DNA of 64,000 bases from a bacterium. Its GTDB lineage: Bacteria; Bacteroidota; Bacteroidia; Flavobacteriales_D; Crocinitomicaceae. The DNA lies in the NCBI GenBank assembly GCA_024742305.1, contig JANSYQ010000017.1, positions 1 to 64,000 of the forward strand, read 5' to 3'. The notes below the pieces were generated by a model. That model worked only from the letters and a program-made list of their open reading frames with translations, searched no databases and was not told the origin of the DNA. Positions within the stretch are counted from its first letter, which is position 1. Each line of letters starts with the position of its first letter. The translations under genes were made by a program, and so were the position numbers. Below, one piece after another: positions 15,756 through 25,167 of this stretch.

Positions 15756-17477
15756 ATGAAAAGTATATTGATTCCGTTTTTCTGTGTAAGTGTTGCCTTG
15801 TCGGCTCAAGCAGAAGATTTATTTGACCAGCTGACTGAGTTCAACCCCAATTGGCAATCGTATGAAACACGTTTAAATTATGGAGAGTCTCAGAGGTTTT
15901 CCTCAGACAAGGAATATATTCAAACGCATCTAACGCAAGTACTGAAGATTTTACGAAGTAACGAAGTTGAGCACTTAACATGCGACCAATTGAACACGCG
16001 TAAGAATTTGATCACCGTACTTGAACAATACAAGGAGCGTGGATTATTTCCCATGAACTATTATAGATACGAGCGCATTCCTGTGTTTATTGATGAACAC
16101 AATACGCATTGTGCCGTGGGGTACCTATTGATGGAAACAGGATTTGATCAAGTGGCACATCGTATCGCAGCAAAGAACAATTATGCATGGGTGAAGGAGA
16201 TTGATGATCCAGCATTACCGGAATGGCAGCAATATTCAGGCTTTACATTAGAAGAATTGAAACTCATTCAAGGAGCCTATGATTATTACGCTCCTTTTGC
16301 TCGAGTGGTACCAAATAAAACAGAAATTCCACAAAAGCCAGAGGTTGTATCCTTAAATTTCAAGGGGGAAGAGGTAGATGCTCCTAAAAAAGACAACTTA
16401 CTTTCAGTTTGGTGTTATGGAGAAGGTCAGTCTGGTGTTCTTCATGGCAAGTGGATTCAAAATTACCGAGAGGGCACTCCTTGGATTGAAGGATATTTTG
16501 AAAATGGAAAGCGTACTGGCAGTTGGAAGGAATACTACCAAGGAACAAACATTTTGTGTAGAACTGAGCATTGGAGAAATGATAAGCTCAATGGTGTTCG
16601 TACACGCTACGATAGAGAAGGGAACGTAATTGAGCGCATCACCTTCAAGGATGGAGAAGCGGTTAAAAAAATCAACTACGATTTACAGGGAGATCTAGAA
16701 TTTATCCGAAGACCCATTGATTCCATTACACTTGAAACTGAGGTGTATTCGCTCTCCGGTTACTTATTGGCTAGAGGAAAAGAGCAAATTTCTAATCCTT
16801 CGGGGCAGCTTCAGTGGTTTCAAGACATTGAACTTACCGCATTGAACACTTTTGCTATTACAGCGAGAGATGGAGCGCCTAACTATACGGATGGTGGAAT
16901 GCCGATGTACACGAATCAGTTCAGTGGATTTTCAGGTAATGGTCAATCACAGATTCCTCAATTAGGAAGAGGATTTGGTAGCTTTCAGCAAGGTCCGTCC
17001 TTGGTGAATTACATCAAAGTAGGAGAGTGGAAGTACTATAATGAATATACGCCAGACTCGTACATAGCACAGGCAAAGTCGGCCTTGCAGTATCTTACTA
17101 AAGATTTCCCTCATTTTGGAGTCGAGATATCAGAACAACTCCAACGAACTGACCTGAAAAGTTTGCAGCAATCCTTTGACTCTTTGCAAGTTCAGTACGA
17201 AAACGGAGGGATTGCCGACTTCAAAGGCTTTGCGAATAATGCTAGAACACGATTGAGAGTTATCCGCTATACCGATGAGGAATTACTTTCAAAACACTCA
17301 ATCTTTTACCTGCATGGATTCCATCACATTGAAAGAGTGAAAGAAATAGGACCACTTGACGAGAATGGTTACCGAATTGGCGTGTGGACCGTTTATGATG
17401 TTCATGGTCAGCCGTTACGTGCTGTAAATTATCTCCAGCCATTCAAAGATGAGGAGCCACTTACGGGAAGTTTGTAG
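15756..17477 (+). CDS. Secreted protein with MORN/YwqK-like repeats
   Basis: 573 residues from the ATG at 15756, chosen for the signal peptide MKSILIPFFCVSVALSAQA; the frame is open from 15723. Residues about 20-190 form a conserved domain with LNTRKNLITVLEQYKERGLFP and RIPVFIDEHNTHCAVGYLL, which I recognise as recurrent in Bacteroidota secreted proteins but cannot name. From about 215 there are MORN/YwqK-type repeats (GVLHGKWIQNY, GYFENGKRTGSWKEYY, DKLNGVRTRYD), and again near the end (RIGVWTVYDVHGQPLRAV). No catalytic site is visible. Transcribed alone; the strong terminator at 17564 follows. Confidence 0.7.
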   Translation: MKSILIPFFCVSVALSAQAEDLFDQLTEFNPNWQSYETRLNYGESQRFSSDKEYIQTHLTQVLKILRSNEVEHLTCDQLNTRKNLITVLEQYKERGLFPMNYYRYERIPVFIDEHNTHCAVGYLLMETGFDQVAHRIAAKNNYAWVKEIDDPALPEWQQYSGFTLEELKLIQGAYDYYAPFARVVPNKTEIPQKPEVVSLNFKGEEVDAPKKDNLLSVWCYGEGQSGVLHGKWIQNYREGTPWIEGYFENGKRTGSWKEYYQGTNILCRTEHWRNDKLNGVRTRYDREGNVIERITFKDGEAVKKINYDLQGDLEFIRRPIDSITLETEVYSLSGYLLARGKEQISNPSGQLQWFQDIELTALNTFAITARDGAPNYTDGGMPMYTNQFSGFSGNGQSQIPQLGRGFGSFQQGPSLVNYIKVGEWKYYNEYTPDSYIAQAKSALQYLTKDFPHFGVEISEQLQRTDLKSLQQSFDSLQVQYENGGIADFKGFANNARTRLRVIRYTDEELLSKHSIFYLHGFHHIERVKEIGPLDENGYRIGVWTVYDVHGQPLRAVNYLQPFKDEEPLTGSL

Positions 17478-17563
17478 ACATAATTTTTAAAAAGTAGACA
17501 ACCCCACAAAAAAACGTTCGTCTTTTTAATGTAAGCAATAGCTTACCTTTTACAACCAGTTTA

Positions 17564-17598
17564 AAACAGATTCTTTCGGGAGTCTGTTTTTTTTTTTG
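17564..17598 (+). terminator. Terminator after the MORN-like gene
   Basis: AAACAGATTC pairs with GAGTCTGTTT (10 base pairs, one G-U) around a 6-base loop, then a run of about twelve T. A smaller perfect hairpin, GTAAGC-AATA-GCTTAC, precedes it at about 17531-17546 and is followed by CTTTT. Confidence 0.9.
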
Positions 17599-17648
17599 AT
17601 TTATAAAGGAAATACACATCATGCCGAATTGTTTTCGTTCTCTATTTC

Positions 17649-18443
17649 GTGTTAAATCGTAATAAGAGTATCTTTATTTCCATCGTGATTCTTCATTGGT
17701 ACCATAAACACCATTTTCCAGTCCTCAAGCGCGCATGTGTGTTGTTTGCATTTTGTTTTCTTTCAACTTGGTCAATGTCGAGCCCTACGGAAAACATTGA
17801 TCGCAATGACCCAAGGGAAGTTACTGTTGAATCGAGGTTAGATAGCATCCAGAAGGAACATGCCAAGGAAATCCAGGCTCTAAAGAAGGCTCAAGAAAGG
17901 GCTGATGCCACAGTTCGAAATCGCACAATTACAGGACTCAGCGTGGGATTCGCACTCTTGATTATAACACTCTTTTTTGTGTACCGCAATTACCGTTTAA
18001 AACGCAGAGCACTGGAAACTCATCTGAAAAATGTTGAGCGTCTGTCCTTAAAAATTAAGCGAGAAAGCGAATGGATCGATCATTTGATTGAGCTTAACGA
18101 TAAAATCAAGAAAAATCAGGTAAGCAATATCTCTGCTGAAATTCAGGAGTTGGTCAATGACATGCGCGACAATTTGGTGGTGGATAGACATCGGCAAGTG
18201 CGTGCCAAAAACATAGAGGTGGTCTCCAATGAGTTTCGAGAAAAGTTGAAATCACGTTACCCGAATCTCACCAAAACAGAAATTGAAATGTGTGAGTTAA
18301 TTCGTCTAGAACTGTCCAACTCTGAGATCTCACGCGTTCGAAATATCAGTCAGAATTCAGCGCGAATGGCTCGGTATCGATTAAAAAAGAAATTGGAATT
18401 AAGCGACGGACAGACGGTATTCGATGCGCTAAAGAACGTTTGA
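17649..18443 (+). CDS. Membrane-anchored regulator with LuxR-type HTH
   Basis: 264 residues. A hydrophobic stretch near the N-terminus (CVLFAFCFLSTWSM) looks like a signal peptide, then a charged helix, one transmembrane segment (ITGLSVGFALLIITLFFVY), a coiled coil, and a C-terminal helix-turn-helix (LTKTEIEMCELIRLELSNSEISRVRNIS and RMARYRLKKKLEL). This is the layout of the Bacteroidota TPR-TM-LuxR sensors with the TPR part missing. The first 25 residues are atypical, so the true start may be a later, non-ATG codon. The HTH would face the cytoplasm. Target genes unknown; the cyclase gene downstream is separated by 156 bases. Confidence 0.7.
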   Translation: MLNRNKSIFISIVILHWYHKHHFPVLKRACVLFAFCFLSTWSMSSPTENIDRNDPREVTVESRLDSIQKEHAKEIQALKKAQERADATVRNRTITGLSVGFALLIITLFFVYRNYRLKRRALETHLKNVERLSLKIKRESEWIDHLIELNDKIKKNQVSNISAEIQELVNDMRDNLVVDRHRQVRAKNIEVVSNEFREKLKSRYPNLTKTEIEMCELIRLELSNSEISRVRNISQNSARMARYRLKKKLELSDGQTVFDALKNV

Positions 18444-18521
18444 GATTATTGAATCGTAAGTCGACCTTTTAGGCAAATGGAGAGAATAGTTGCACAAAAA
18501 TCAATTAAAATAACTGTGATC

Positions 18522-18551
18522 TACATTCGTTTATAAGTACTTACGGATGTA
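18522..18551. promoter_or_regulatory. Inverted repeat before the cyclase gene
   Basis: TACATTCGT (18522-18530) and ACGGATGTA (18543-18551) match as an inverted repeat with one mismatch and a 12-base spacer. It lies 48 bases before the chosen cyclase start. It could be an operator or an RNA hairpin; nothing else supports either. Confidence 0.3.
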
Positions 18552-18599
18552 CATTTTCCCTATATTGAACGCATGCTAGAGTACGTGAAAATTAATCTG

Positions 18600-20417
18600 A
18601 TGAGAAAGTTTCTGTTGGTCTTCGGTATCGTACTGATCCACGGGCTTAGTTGGGCCAATCAACCTGAAATAGATTCTCTGAAAAATGAACTTTCTAAGAC
18701 AACTGATGCGAAAGCAAAATGTGAGCTTTATTACAAGTTATCCGCAAAACATAAAATAGCCGATCCAGATCAAAGTATAGAATATGCACAACTTTCATTA
18801 AAAGAAGCTGAAAGTGCAAATTGGACCATCGGAAAAGCGCATGCGTATTATGAATTAGGATCTACAAGCCGCATCAAGGCTAATTATCCGGAGGCGTTGC
18901 AATATCTTTTCAAATCTTTGAAATTAGCGGAAACGGCAAAGTATGATAAAATGATTGGCTTGTCGCAATCAGAAATAGCCGTTGTTTATCGACATACTGA
19001 CAATCTCAAAAAAGCCAAATACTATGCATCTAATGCATTGAAATACAACGAAAAGTCGGGAAATGTAATGGCTCAAGTTCAGAATTACAACGAACTGGCT
19101 ATTGCGAACCTCATGGAGGGGAATGATGAGAAAGGCTTAGAATATTTTGATTTAGCCTATCAATTATGTTTAGCTGAAAATCAATTGCGGAATGCCGCGG
19201 TTATAGTAGGAAACATGGGAATCATTTACCGCGATTCAAAACAATGGGATAAGGCCATTGCATCTTTTCAAGAGTCGTCTGAAATTCATGCAGGTTTGTC
19301 AAATAAAGCAGGTGTAGCCTTGGCCAATCAGAATATTGGAGATGTGTACTATAGATCCTATAAGAATCCGGCTGGAAATGTCCCTTCTAATTTGTCGAAA
19401 AGTGCCCTTTTGGACTCCTCAGAGCAATTATTATTGACGACCGTTCCAATTTTTGAGAGTTTAGGTGCTTTAAAGGACCTTGCGGAATCTTATCGTATTC
19501 TATCTGAGGTGTATCAACTTAAAAAGGATTATCAAAACGCCTTTATTCAATTTGAAAAGTACAATGTTTTAAAAGATTCCATCAATTCAGCAGACGATAG
19601 AGTTCTATTGGCGAAGATGGGAGAAGAGCGGGCTGAACTGGAAAAGACTCGACAAGAAAAAATCACACGGCAACAGAAAAAACTGACGGAATTGAGCGAG
19701 GCAAAGAGAAGAAACGAAACCATTGGTTTTATTCTCGGCATCGTTGTCCTCTCCGTATTCACCATTTTTATTTTCAAGGAACGTCGAAAATCGGAAAGAC
19801 TACTCCTAAACATACTTCCGCAATCAGTGGCGGCAGAATTAAAGAAAAAAGGAAGTTCTGAAGCGCAGCATTATAATAATGTGACAGTTCTTTTTACAGA
19901 TTTCGTAGGCTTTACAAAGGTTTCCGAACGATTGACTCCACAGCAACTGGTACATGAATTAGATACTTGTTTTCGTGTTTTCGACGAGATTATGATGCGT
20001 TATAATATCGAGAAAATCAAAACGATTGGCGACGCCTACATGGCAGTTAGCGGTCTCCCTGAAGCAGATGAAAAACACGCTGAGAACATAGTTAGCGCAG
20101 CGCAAGAGATTATCGCCTTCATGCGTAAACGTAAGGAAGAGGTTGGGGAAGACACTTTTGAAATTCGAGTAGGAGTACACACAGGTAACGTGGTTGCCGG
20201 AATTGTTGGAGTGAAGAAATTTGCCTACGATATTTGGGGAGATACTGTAAATACAGCGGCTCGCATGGAGCAAAATAGCGAACCTGGAAAAATCAATATT
20301 TCGTCATCAACGTACGAACTGATCAAGGATGATTTCACGTGTACTTTTCGAGGTGAGATAGAAGCGAAAAACAAAGGAAAATTATCCATGTATTTTGTGG
20401 ATGACACAAATGCTTAA
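18600..20417 (+). CDS. TPR-transmembrane class III adenylate cyclase
   Basis: Makes cAMP from ATP. 605 residues from the ATG at 18600 (MRKFLLVFGIVLIHGLSWA gives a signal peptide); an ATG at 18573 is also in frame. About five TPR repeats fill residues 25-330 outside the cytoplasm, then a coiled coil, one transmembrane helix (IGFILGIVVLSVFTIFIF), the LLLNILPQSVAAEL linker and the cyclase domain (about 420-595). Metal-binding Asp residues are in LFTDFVGF and TIGDAYM; the Lys of IEKIKTIG and the Asp of FAYDIWGD specify adenine; NTAARM supplies the transition-state Asn and Arg. All key residues are intact, so an active adenylate cyclase is expected. Confidence 0.9.
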   Translation: MRKFLLVFGIVLIHGLSWANQPEIDSLKNELSKTTDAKAKCELYYKLSAKHKIADPDQSIEYAQLSLKEAESANWTIGKAHAYYELGSTSRIKANYPEALQYLFKSLKLAETAKYDKMIGLSQSEIAVVYRHTDNLKKAKYYASNALKYNEKSGNVMAQVQNYNELAIANLMEGNDEKGLEYFDLAYQLCLAENQLRNAAVIVGNMGIIYRDSKQWDKAIASFQESSEIHAGLSNKAGVALANQNIGDVYYRSYKNPAGNVPSNLSKSALLDSSEQLLLTTVPIFESLGALKDLAESYRILSEVYQLKKDYQNAFIQFEKYNVLKDSINSADDRVLLAKMGEERAELEKTRQEKITRQQKKLTELSEAKRRNETIGFILGIVVLSVFTIFIFKERRKSERLLLNILPQSVAAELKKKGSSEAQHYNNVTVLFTDFVGFTKVSERLTPQQLVHELDTCFRVFDEIMMRYNIEKIKTIGDAYMAVSGLPEADEKHAENIVSAAQEIIAFMRKRKEEVGEDTFEIRVGVHTGNVVAGIVGVKKFAYDIWGDTVNTAARMEQNSEPGKINISSSTYELIKDDFTCTFRGEIEAKNKGKLSMYFVDDTNA

Positions 20418-20515
20418 TCGGTTTATACGGAAGTGAGCAAATAGATAAACAAAAATGTGAATATCATGTTTGTAACTAATTCGTTTTAAGTGAGTTCGTA
20501 ATACATTCACTTTTG

Positions 20516-20523
20516 TATTTTTG
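20516..20523 (+). promoter_or_regulatory. Candidate -7 element before the binding-protein gene
   Basis: TATTTTTG fits TAnnTTTG exactly and lies about 57 bases upstream of the ATG at 20580. The -33 match upstream is weak. Confidence 0.45.
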
Positions 20524-20579
20524 CTGCTGGACGAACTACAGGGTACCATCATTGTACTCCATTACGAAACGAAACAAGC

Positions 20580-21497
20580 ATGTCATCAATTCATCTTTGC
20601 ACGGACTGGACTCCGAACATCAATCATATTCCATTTTTTGTAGCAAAAACGAAGGGCTTTTATGAGCAGGAGGGATTGGAAGTACAAATTTCTGACCCCT
20701 CAAGTTATGGATATACAATCACCCCTGCCAAACGTGTTGAAAAAGGAATGGCAGACCTTGCACTCTGCCCAACGGAAAGTGTTATTAGCTATAGAACAAA
20801 ATCGACCCCGTTTCCACTCATTGGAATTGCCACAATTTTTCAAAAAGATGTGAGCGCTATTGCTGTCAAGCGCCGTAGTAATATTATTTCTCCGGGTGAC
20901 ATGGATGGTAAGAAATATGCGTCCTACAATGCACGATATGAGGATGATATTGTGAAGCGTATGATTATGAACGACGGCGGGGCAGGGGATATCGAAATAG
21001 GCTACCCTGATAAGTTCGGTATTTGGGAGAATTTAATCAACGGTAATTACGACGCCACTTGGATCTTTTTGAACTGGGAAGGAATTGCTGCTGAAAATTT
21101 AACAGAGGAGTTCCGCTTTTTCAAATTAACCGATTACTTGATTCCTTATTATTACTCACCGATGATCGTTGGCGATGAACGAAAGATCAGAGCAAATCCT
21201 GAGGTGTATCGAAAGTTTCTCAAGGCAACAGCAAAGGCAGTGAATTACTGTTTTGAACACCCTGATGAAGCGGTTAAAATACTATCAACTTTTGTTCCTG
21301 AAAGCGACGAGCATATTGATTTAAATCGTGCGTTGGAGTTTTCGTTGCCTTACTTCGGTTCTGACGAATCTTGGGGTAAAATGGATCCGTACCGCGTTGC
21401 TGTATTCTTGGAGTGGCTCAACGAAACAGGATTGGAAAAAACCAACCTAGAGGTTGCTCAAATCATGACCAACGAGTTTCTACCAAGCACTATATAA
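20580..21497 (+). CDS. NMT1/THI5-like substrate-binding protein without signal peptide
   Basis: 305 residues with the fold of SsuA/ThiY-type binding proteins: DWTPNINHIPFFVAKTKGFYEQEGLEV at the start, then GMADLALCPTESVISY and the hinge-region NGNYDATWIFLNWEG. There is no signal peptide or lipobox and no permease or ATPase gene nearby, so it is probably cytosolic. The yeast THI5 pyrimidine synthase has this fold, but its donor His and its Cys-rich motif are absent here (LCPTES at the corresponding place). Role unknown; ligand binding or an enzyme activity derived from the fold are both possible. Confidence 0.7.
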   Translation: MSSIHLCTDWTPNINHIPFFVAKTKGFYEQEGLEVQISDPSSYGYTITPAKRVEKGMADLALCPTESVISYRTKSTPFPLIGIATIFQKDVSAIAVKRRSNIISPGDMDGKKYASYNARYEDDIVKRMIMNDGGAGDIEIGYPDKFGIWENLINGNYDATWIFLNWEGIAAENLTEEFRFFKLTDYLIPYYYSPMIVGDERKIRANPEVYRKFLKATAKAVNYCFEHPDEAVKILSTFVPESDEHIDLNRALEFSLPYFGSDESWGKMDPYRVAVFLEWLNETGLEKTNLEVAQIMTNEFLPSTI

Positions 21498-21550
21498 TTG
21501 TTCTTCAAACTGCTATATTAGTCTTCACACAACGCTTAAACGAAATCGAC

Positions 21551-21883
21551 ATGAGTGAAGTTCTGAAAGAAGAGAAGATAATGTTCCTTAAATCCAGTGT
21601 GAATGCATTGCAAGGAAACCTTCAATTAACCTCAAGTAAGCTTGTCATTGAAGCCCATAAAACCACCGTGGGTGGAGGCATTCTTGGTGCCTTCCTAAAA
21701 AAGAAAGTAGAAGAAAAGGACCATGGAACAACTTTGAATCTGAAGGATATTTCTGAAATTCGACGCGGTAAACATGGAGTAAATAAAAATGTATTGGAAG
21801 TCGTTGATCAATCCGAAAATGTCTATCGTTTGGTCGTGAAAAACTACGATTCTTGGCAAGAAGCTATTCAAAATGCACGTTAA
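21551..21883 (+). CDS. Small protein, possible PH/GRAM-like fold
   Basis: 110 residues; start at the ATG 21551, where the conserved-looking MSEVLKEEKIMFLKSSVNALQGNLQLTS begins; upstream frame overlaps the previous gene. The pattern of short strands (GNLQLTSSKLVIEAHK, TTLNLKDISEIRRGK, NVLEVVDQSENVYRLVVKNYDSWQEAIQNAR) with a final amphipathic helix is that of a bacterial PH/GRAM-type domain. No signal peptide. Overlaps the next gene by 11 bases. I do not recognise a specific family. Confidence 0.6.
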   Translation: MSEVLKEEKIMFLKSSVNALQGNLQLTSSKLVIEAHKTTVGGGILGAFLKKKVEEKDHGTTLNLKDISEIRRGKHGVNKNVLEVVDQSENVYRLVVKNYDSWQEAIQNAR

Positions 21884-22541
21884 TTCCTCAATTCTACTAC
21901 TGTTTCTGCTGTCTTTGCAAACCGCTTTTGGTCAGTATAGTGAAGATGTGTTGGATGCAAAAGCTCGTAGTATTCCCATATCTTGGGGAAAACACATTCA
22001 AGACGACTTTTCCTTTCGTTCAAATTGGAGTTATCCCGAGGGAGTATATCTCAATAGCTATGGTCAAGTAAGTTGTGATGGATTTTGTCCGGAGGAAGTA
22101 AGCACCATGAAAGACACTACAGGTCGTATTTATGACGATTCATTACGTGCATTCTACGAAATTGTCGATACCACGCACAACTATCATACCCTGTTTGCTA
22201 GAGGGGCGTTGTACGAGTGGGCTGGTTCCAATTACATGAACTTTACGAGAAATGAAGATGGTACGTTGAAAGGAGTTTCTGAATGCAATGCCGCAACGCA
22301 CAGTCGCCTTAACATAATTATAGCCAAGGATGAAGTACAAGCGTGGGTTTCTTACAATGGAATAACTGAAAGAAAAACCTACGTTTTCCCGTTAAAAAGC
22401 GGAGAGTTTCAATTAGATAAAAAGCTGTTCAAGAAAGGAATTGTGAAAGCCACATTCTATTTTGAATTTGAAAATCACCTAGAGTCACTCGTTCCGCTCA
22501 ACTGTGAAGGGATGATCTATAAAAAAATAGATGCGCAATAA
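21873..22541 (+). CDS. Secreted protein of unknown function
   Basis: 222 residues with a signal peptide (NSSILLLFLLSLQTAFGQ). The mature part is rich in aromatic residues and contains VSCDGFCPEEV, a possible disulfide pair, and a beta-rich C-terminal half (NIIIAKDEVQAWVSYNGITERKTYVFPLKSGEFQLDKK). No family recognised. Overlaps the PH-like gene by 11 bases, so probably co-transcribed with it. Converges with hisIE, with one base between the two stop codons and no room for a terminator. Confidence 0.6.
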   Translation: MHVNSSILLLFLLSLQTAFGQYSEDVLDAKARSIPISWGKHIQDDFSFRSNWSYPEGVYLNSYGQVSCDGFCPEEVSTMKDTTGRIYDDSLRAFYEIVDTTHNYHTLFARGALYEWAGSNYMNFTRNEDGTLKGVSECNAATHSRLNIIIAKDEVQAWVSYNGITERKTYVFPLKSGEFQLDKKLFKKGIVKATFYFEFENHLESLVPLNCEGMIYKKIDAQ

Positions 22542-22542
22542 C

Positions 22543-23136
22543 TCATCGCGAGGTGTGTCGATCTTCTAAAATACGTTCAATACTTTCCAAGCCTGAGTTT
22601 TTTGCTCGTAGCAACAGCAAAAGGTGATAGAGTAGGTCGGCTGCTTCATTTTCAAATAGTTCGATATTATCATCTTTTGCTTCAATGACCACTTCGACGG
22701 CTTCTTCTCCAACTTTTTGAGCCATTTTATTGATGCCTTTACGGAACATTTTATTCGTGTATGATTCGTCATCCTGCGAAATAATGCGTTGGGCAATAGT
22801 CGCCTCTAACTGATACAAGAAACCTTTTGACTCTGTTTCATTAAAGCATGTTTTTGCTCCTGTATGACAAACTGGACCTGTTGTAATGGCTTTGATGAGC
22901 AGTGTATCGTTGTCGCAATCTAAACGAATTTCTTGCACTAACAATTCGTTTCCCGATGTTTCCCCCTTCGTCCACAAACGCTCCTTGGTTCTGCTGTAAA
23001 AGGTCACTTTACCGGATTCCACGGTTGTATTTAACGCTTCTTCATTCATATACCCCAGCATGAGAACTTGCTGTGTGCGCGCATTTTGTATGATGGCAGG
23101 AACCAATCCATTTACCTTGTTAAAATCAATTTTCAT
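22543..23136 (-). CDS. hisIE: Bifunctional phosphoribosyl-AMP cyclohydrolase / phosphoribosyl-ATP pyrophosphatase
   Basis: Catalyses steps 2 and 3 of histidine synthesis. 197 residues. The HisI domain (1-105) has QVLMLGYMNEEAL, the metal-binding LDCDNDTLL and GPVCHTGAKTCF motifs. The HisE domain (110-197) has KMAQKVGEEAVEVVIEAK and NEAADLLYHLLLLL. Fusion of both is standard in Bacteroidota. Last gene of the his operon; overlaps hisF by 4 bases. Confidence 0.96.
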   Translation of the reverse strand: MKIDFNKVNGLVPAIIQNARTQQVLMLGYMNEEALNTTVESGKVTFYSRTKERLWTKGETSGNELLVQEIRLDCDNDTLLIKAITTGPVCHTGAKTCFNETESKGFLYQLEATIAQRIISQDDESYTNKMFRKGINKMAQKVGEEAVEVVIEAKDDNIELFENEAADLLYHLLLLLRAKNSGLESIERILEDRHTSR

Positions 23137-23885
23137 CGTACCGAAATATTTTGTGTTTTTAGATATTTTTTTAGTTGAGGAATGCCTATTTCTCCGAAGT
23201 GAAAAACGCTTGCAGCTAGTGCTCCCGTAGCATTTGTCATAGAGAATACATTCGTAAAATGAGGCATCGATCCCGCTCCGCCTGAGGCAATTACAGGAAC
23301 ACCTACTTCATTCGCTATTTTATTTGTGATGCCGATGTCGAATCCGTCTTTCGTGCCATCTCGCCCCATGGAGGTTAGTAAAATTTCTCCTGCTCCTAAA
23401 GAAACGCCTTCCTTTGCCCAGTCCAACGTTCGCCATTTGGTGACATTGCGCCCGCCTCTAATAACAACTCGGTCTTCACTTTTGACGACTTTGGTATCGA
23501 TTGCCAAAACAACACATTGACTACCCAATTCACTTGCGAGATCTCGAATTAATTGAGGTTTGTTTACGGCAGATGAATTGACGGATATTTTGTCGGCACC
23601 GGCTCGAATCAAAGCAACAGCATCTTCTACAGTTTTAATTCCACCACCGACGGTAAAAGGAATTTGTATTTCTTCGGAGATGCGGGCGACCAAATCGATC
23701 AAGGTTTTTCGTTTTTCTACCGTTGCGGTGATGTCAAGAAACACAAGTTCATCTGCTCCGGAATCACTGTATTTTCGGGCTAACTCTACCGGATCGCCAG
23801 CATCTCGAATACCTTCAAAATTAACGCCCTTCACGGTTCTTCCATCTTTGATGTCAAGACAAGGAATGATACGTTTTTTCAACAT
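23133..23885 (-). CDS. hisF: Imidazole glycerol phosphate synthase, cyclase subunit
   Basis: TIM barrel cyclase that with HisH makes imidazole glycerol phosphate and AICAR. 250 residues, normal length. Catalytic Asp residues lie in [18 protein letters not shown] and AIDTK; the phosphate-binding loops are [13 protein letters not shown] and [13 protein letters not shown]. Overlaps hisA by 7 bases and hisIE by 4. Confidence 0.97.
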   Translation of the reverse strand: MLKKRIIPCLDIKDGRTVKGVNFEGIRDAGDPVELARKYSDSGADELVFLDITATVEKRKTLIDLVARISEEIQIPFTVGGGIKTVEDAVALIRAGADKISVNSSAVNKPQLIRDLASELGSQCVVLAIDTKVVKSEDRVVIRGGRNVTKWRTLDWAKEGVSLGAGEILLTSMGRDGTKDGFDIGITNKIANEVGVPVIASGGAGSMPHFTNVFSMTNATGALAASVFHFGEIGIPQLKKYLKTQNISVR

Positions 23886-24592
23886 AATGACTCAATTTGT
23901 TTTAATGATAACTTGTTCTCGTACAGCGCTTTTCCGATAATGGCGCCGGAACACCCAATCGCTTTGAGTTGTTCCAAATCATTCAGGGTTGTTACACCGC
24001 CGCTGGCGACAAGTGCTACATCCGTTTGATTCAAAATCTCTCTGTAAAGTTCAATAGCTGGTCCGGCGAGCATACCATCTTTAGAGATATCGGTACAAAT
24101 CACTTGAGAGATTCCCTTCTGTTGATATGCTTGAATAAATTCAATCACGTCCATTTCTGAGGTGTCTAACCAGCCTCCAGTGGCAATATTTCGATTTTTG
24201 CAATCTGCACCGAGAATGATTTTATCCGTTCCGTAGCGCTCCAACCAACCTTCAAAAAGCGTCGGATTCTTCACAGCTATGCTTCCTCCAGTTATCTTAG
24301 AAGCACCGCTTTCGAAGGCAATGCGTAAATCTTCATCACTGCGCAGTCCACCGCCAAAATCAACAATAAGTTGTGTTTCTCGAACAATGGACTCGAGTAC
24401 CTTGTAATTGATAATCTTTCCGGCTTTGGCACCGTCTAAATCAACTAAGTGTAAATATTTCACACCACTTGCTTCGAATTGGCGGGCAACCTCCACTGGG
24501 TTTTCGTTGTATACTTTTTTGGTTGCGTAGTCGCCTTCGGAAAGACGCACACATTTGCCATCAATAAGGTCAATCGCTGGAATAATTTTCAT
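23879..24592 (-). CDS. hisA: ProFAR isomerase (HisA)
   Basis: Amadori isomerisation of ProFAR to PRFAR. 237 residues, TIM barrel homologous to His[21 protein letters not shown] carries the first catalytic Asp; [13 protein letters not shown] carries the second; [11 protein letters not shown] and [15 protein letters not shown] bind phosphate. Overlaps hisH by 4 bases. Confidence 0.97.
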   Translation of the reverse strand: MKIIPAIDLIDGKCVRLSEGDYATKKVYNENPVEVARQFEASGVKYLHLVDLDGAKAGKIINYKVLESIVRETQLIVDFGGGLRSDEDLRIAFESGASKITGGSIAVKNPTLFEGWLERYGTDKIILGADCKNRNIATGGWLDTSEMDVIEFIQAYQQKGISQVICTDISKDGMLAGPAIELYREILNQTDVALVASGGVTTLNDLEQLKAIGCSGAIIGKALYENKLSLKQIESLC

Positions 24593-25167
24593 AATTCAAT
24601 AAAATTTTGAAGAATTTTCGAACCTACATCACCGGACTTCTCAGGGTGAAACTGTGTTGCGTAAAAATTGTTTTTCTGCAAGGCAGCGCTGAAATCCAAC
24701 ATGTAATTGGAAATAGCAACGCTTTCCGCAGATATTTCTGCATAATAGCTGTGCACGAAATACACATCTTCGGTTGGTTGAATTCCATCAAATAAAGCAC
24801 CATCAACTTTATTGAAATTGTTCCATCCCATGTGCGGGACAGGTTCTTTCGAAGGGAAGGCAAGTACGCGGTTTTTAAAAACACCCAAGCACAACGTGTC
24901 GTTTTCTTCCGAATACGAGCAAAGTAGTTGTAGTCCCAAGCAGATGCCCAGAACAGGTTGTTTCAATTCAATTATTGTCTTGTCTAAACCTTTTTGACGC
25001 AGGAAGCGCATGGCAGAACGCGCTTCTCCAACGCCAGGAAAGATTACTTTGTCTGCGTTCCGAATGACTTCTTTATCGCTAGTGATTACCGCTTCGCAAT
25101 TCAAACGCCTGAGGGCATTGTACACCGAACGACTGTTTCCAGCATTGTATTCAATAATTGCTATCAT
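24589..25167 (-). CDS. hisH: Imidazole glycerol phosphate synthase, glutaminase subunit
   Basis: Class I glutamine amidotransferase that supplies ammonia to HisF. 192 residues. The nucleophile Cys is in [13 protein letters not shown], and the His/Glu of the triad in [28 protein letters not shown] is the usual start. Four-base overlaps with hisB and hisA. Confidence 0.97.
   Translation of the reverse strand: MIAIIEYNAGNSRSVYNALRRLNCEAVITSDKEVIRNADKVIFPGVGEARSAMRFLRQKGLDKTIIELKQPVLGICLGLQLLCSYSEENDTLCLGVFKNRVLAFPSKEPVPHMGWNNFNKVDGALFDGIQPTEDVYFVHSYYAEISAESVAISNYMLDFSAALQKNNFYATQFHPEKSGDVGSKILQNFIEL

Noticed and set aside
20580-21497. THI5-type HMP-P synthase
   Set aside because: The His that donates the ring atoms and the Cys-rich motif of the yeast enzyme are absent.
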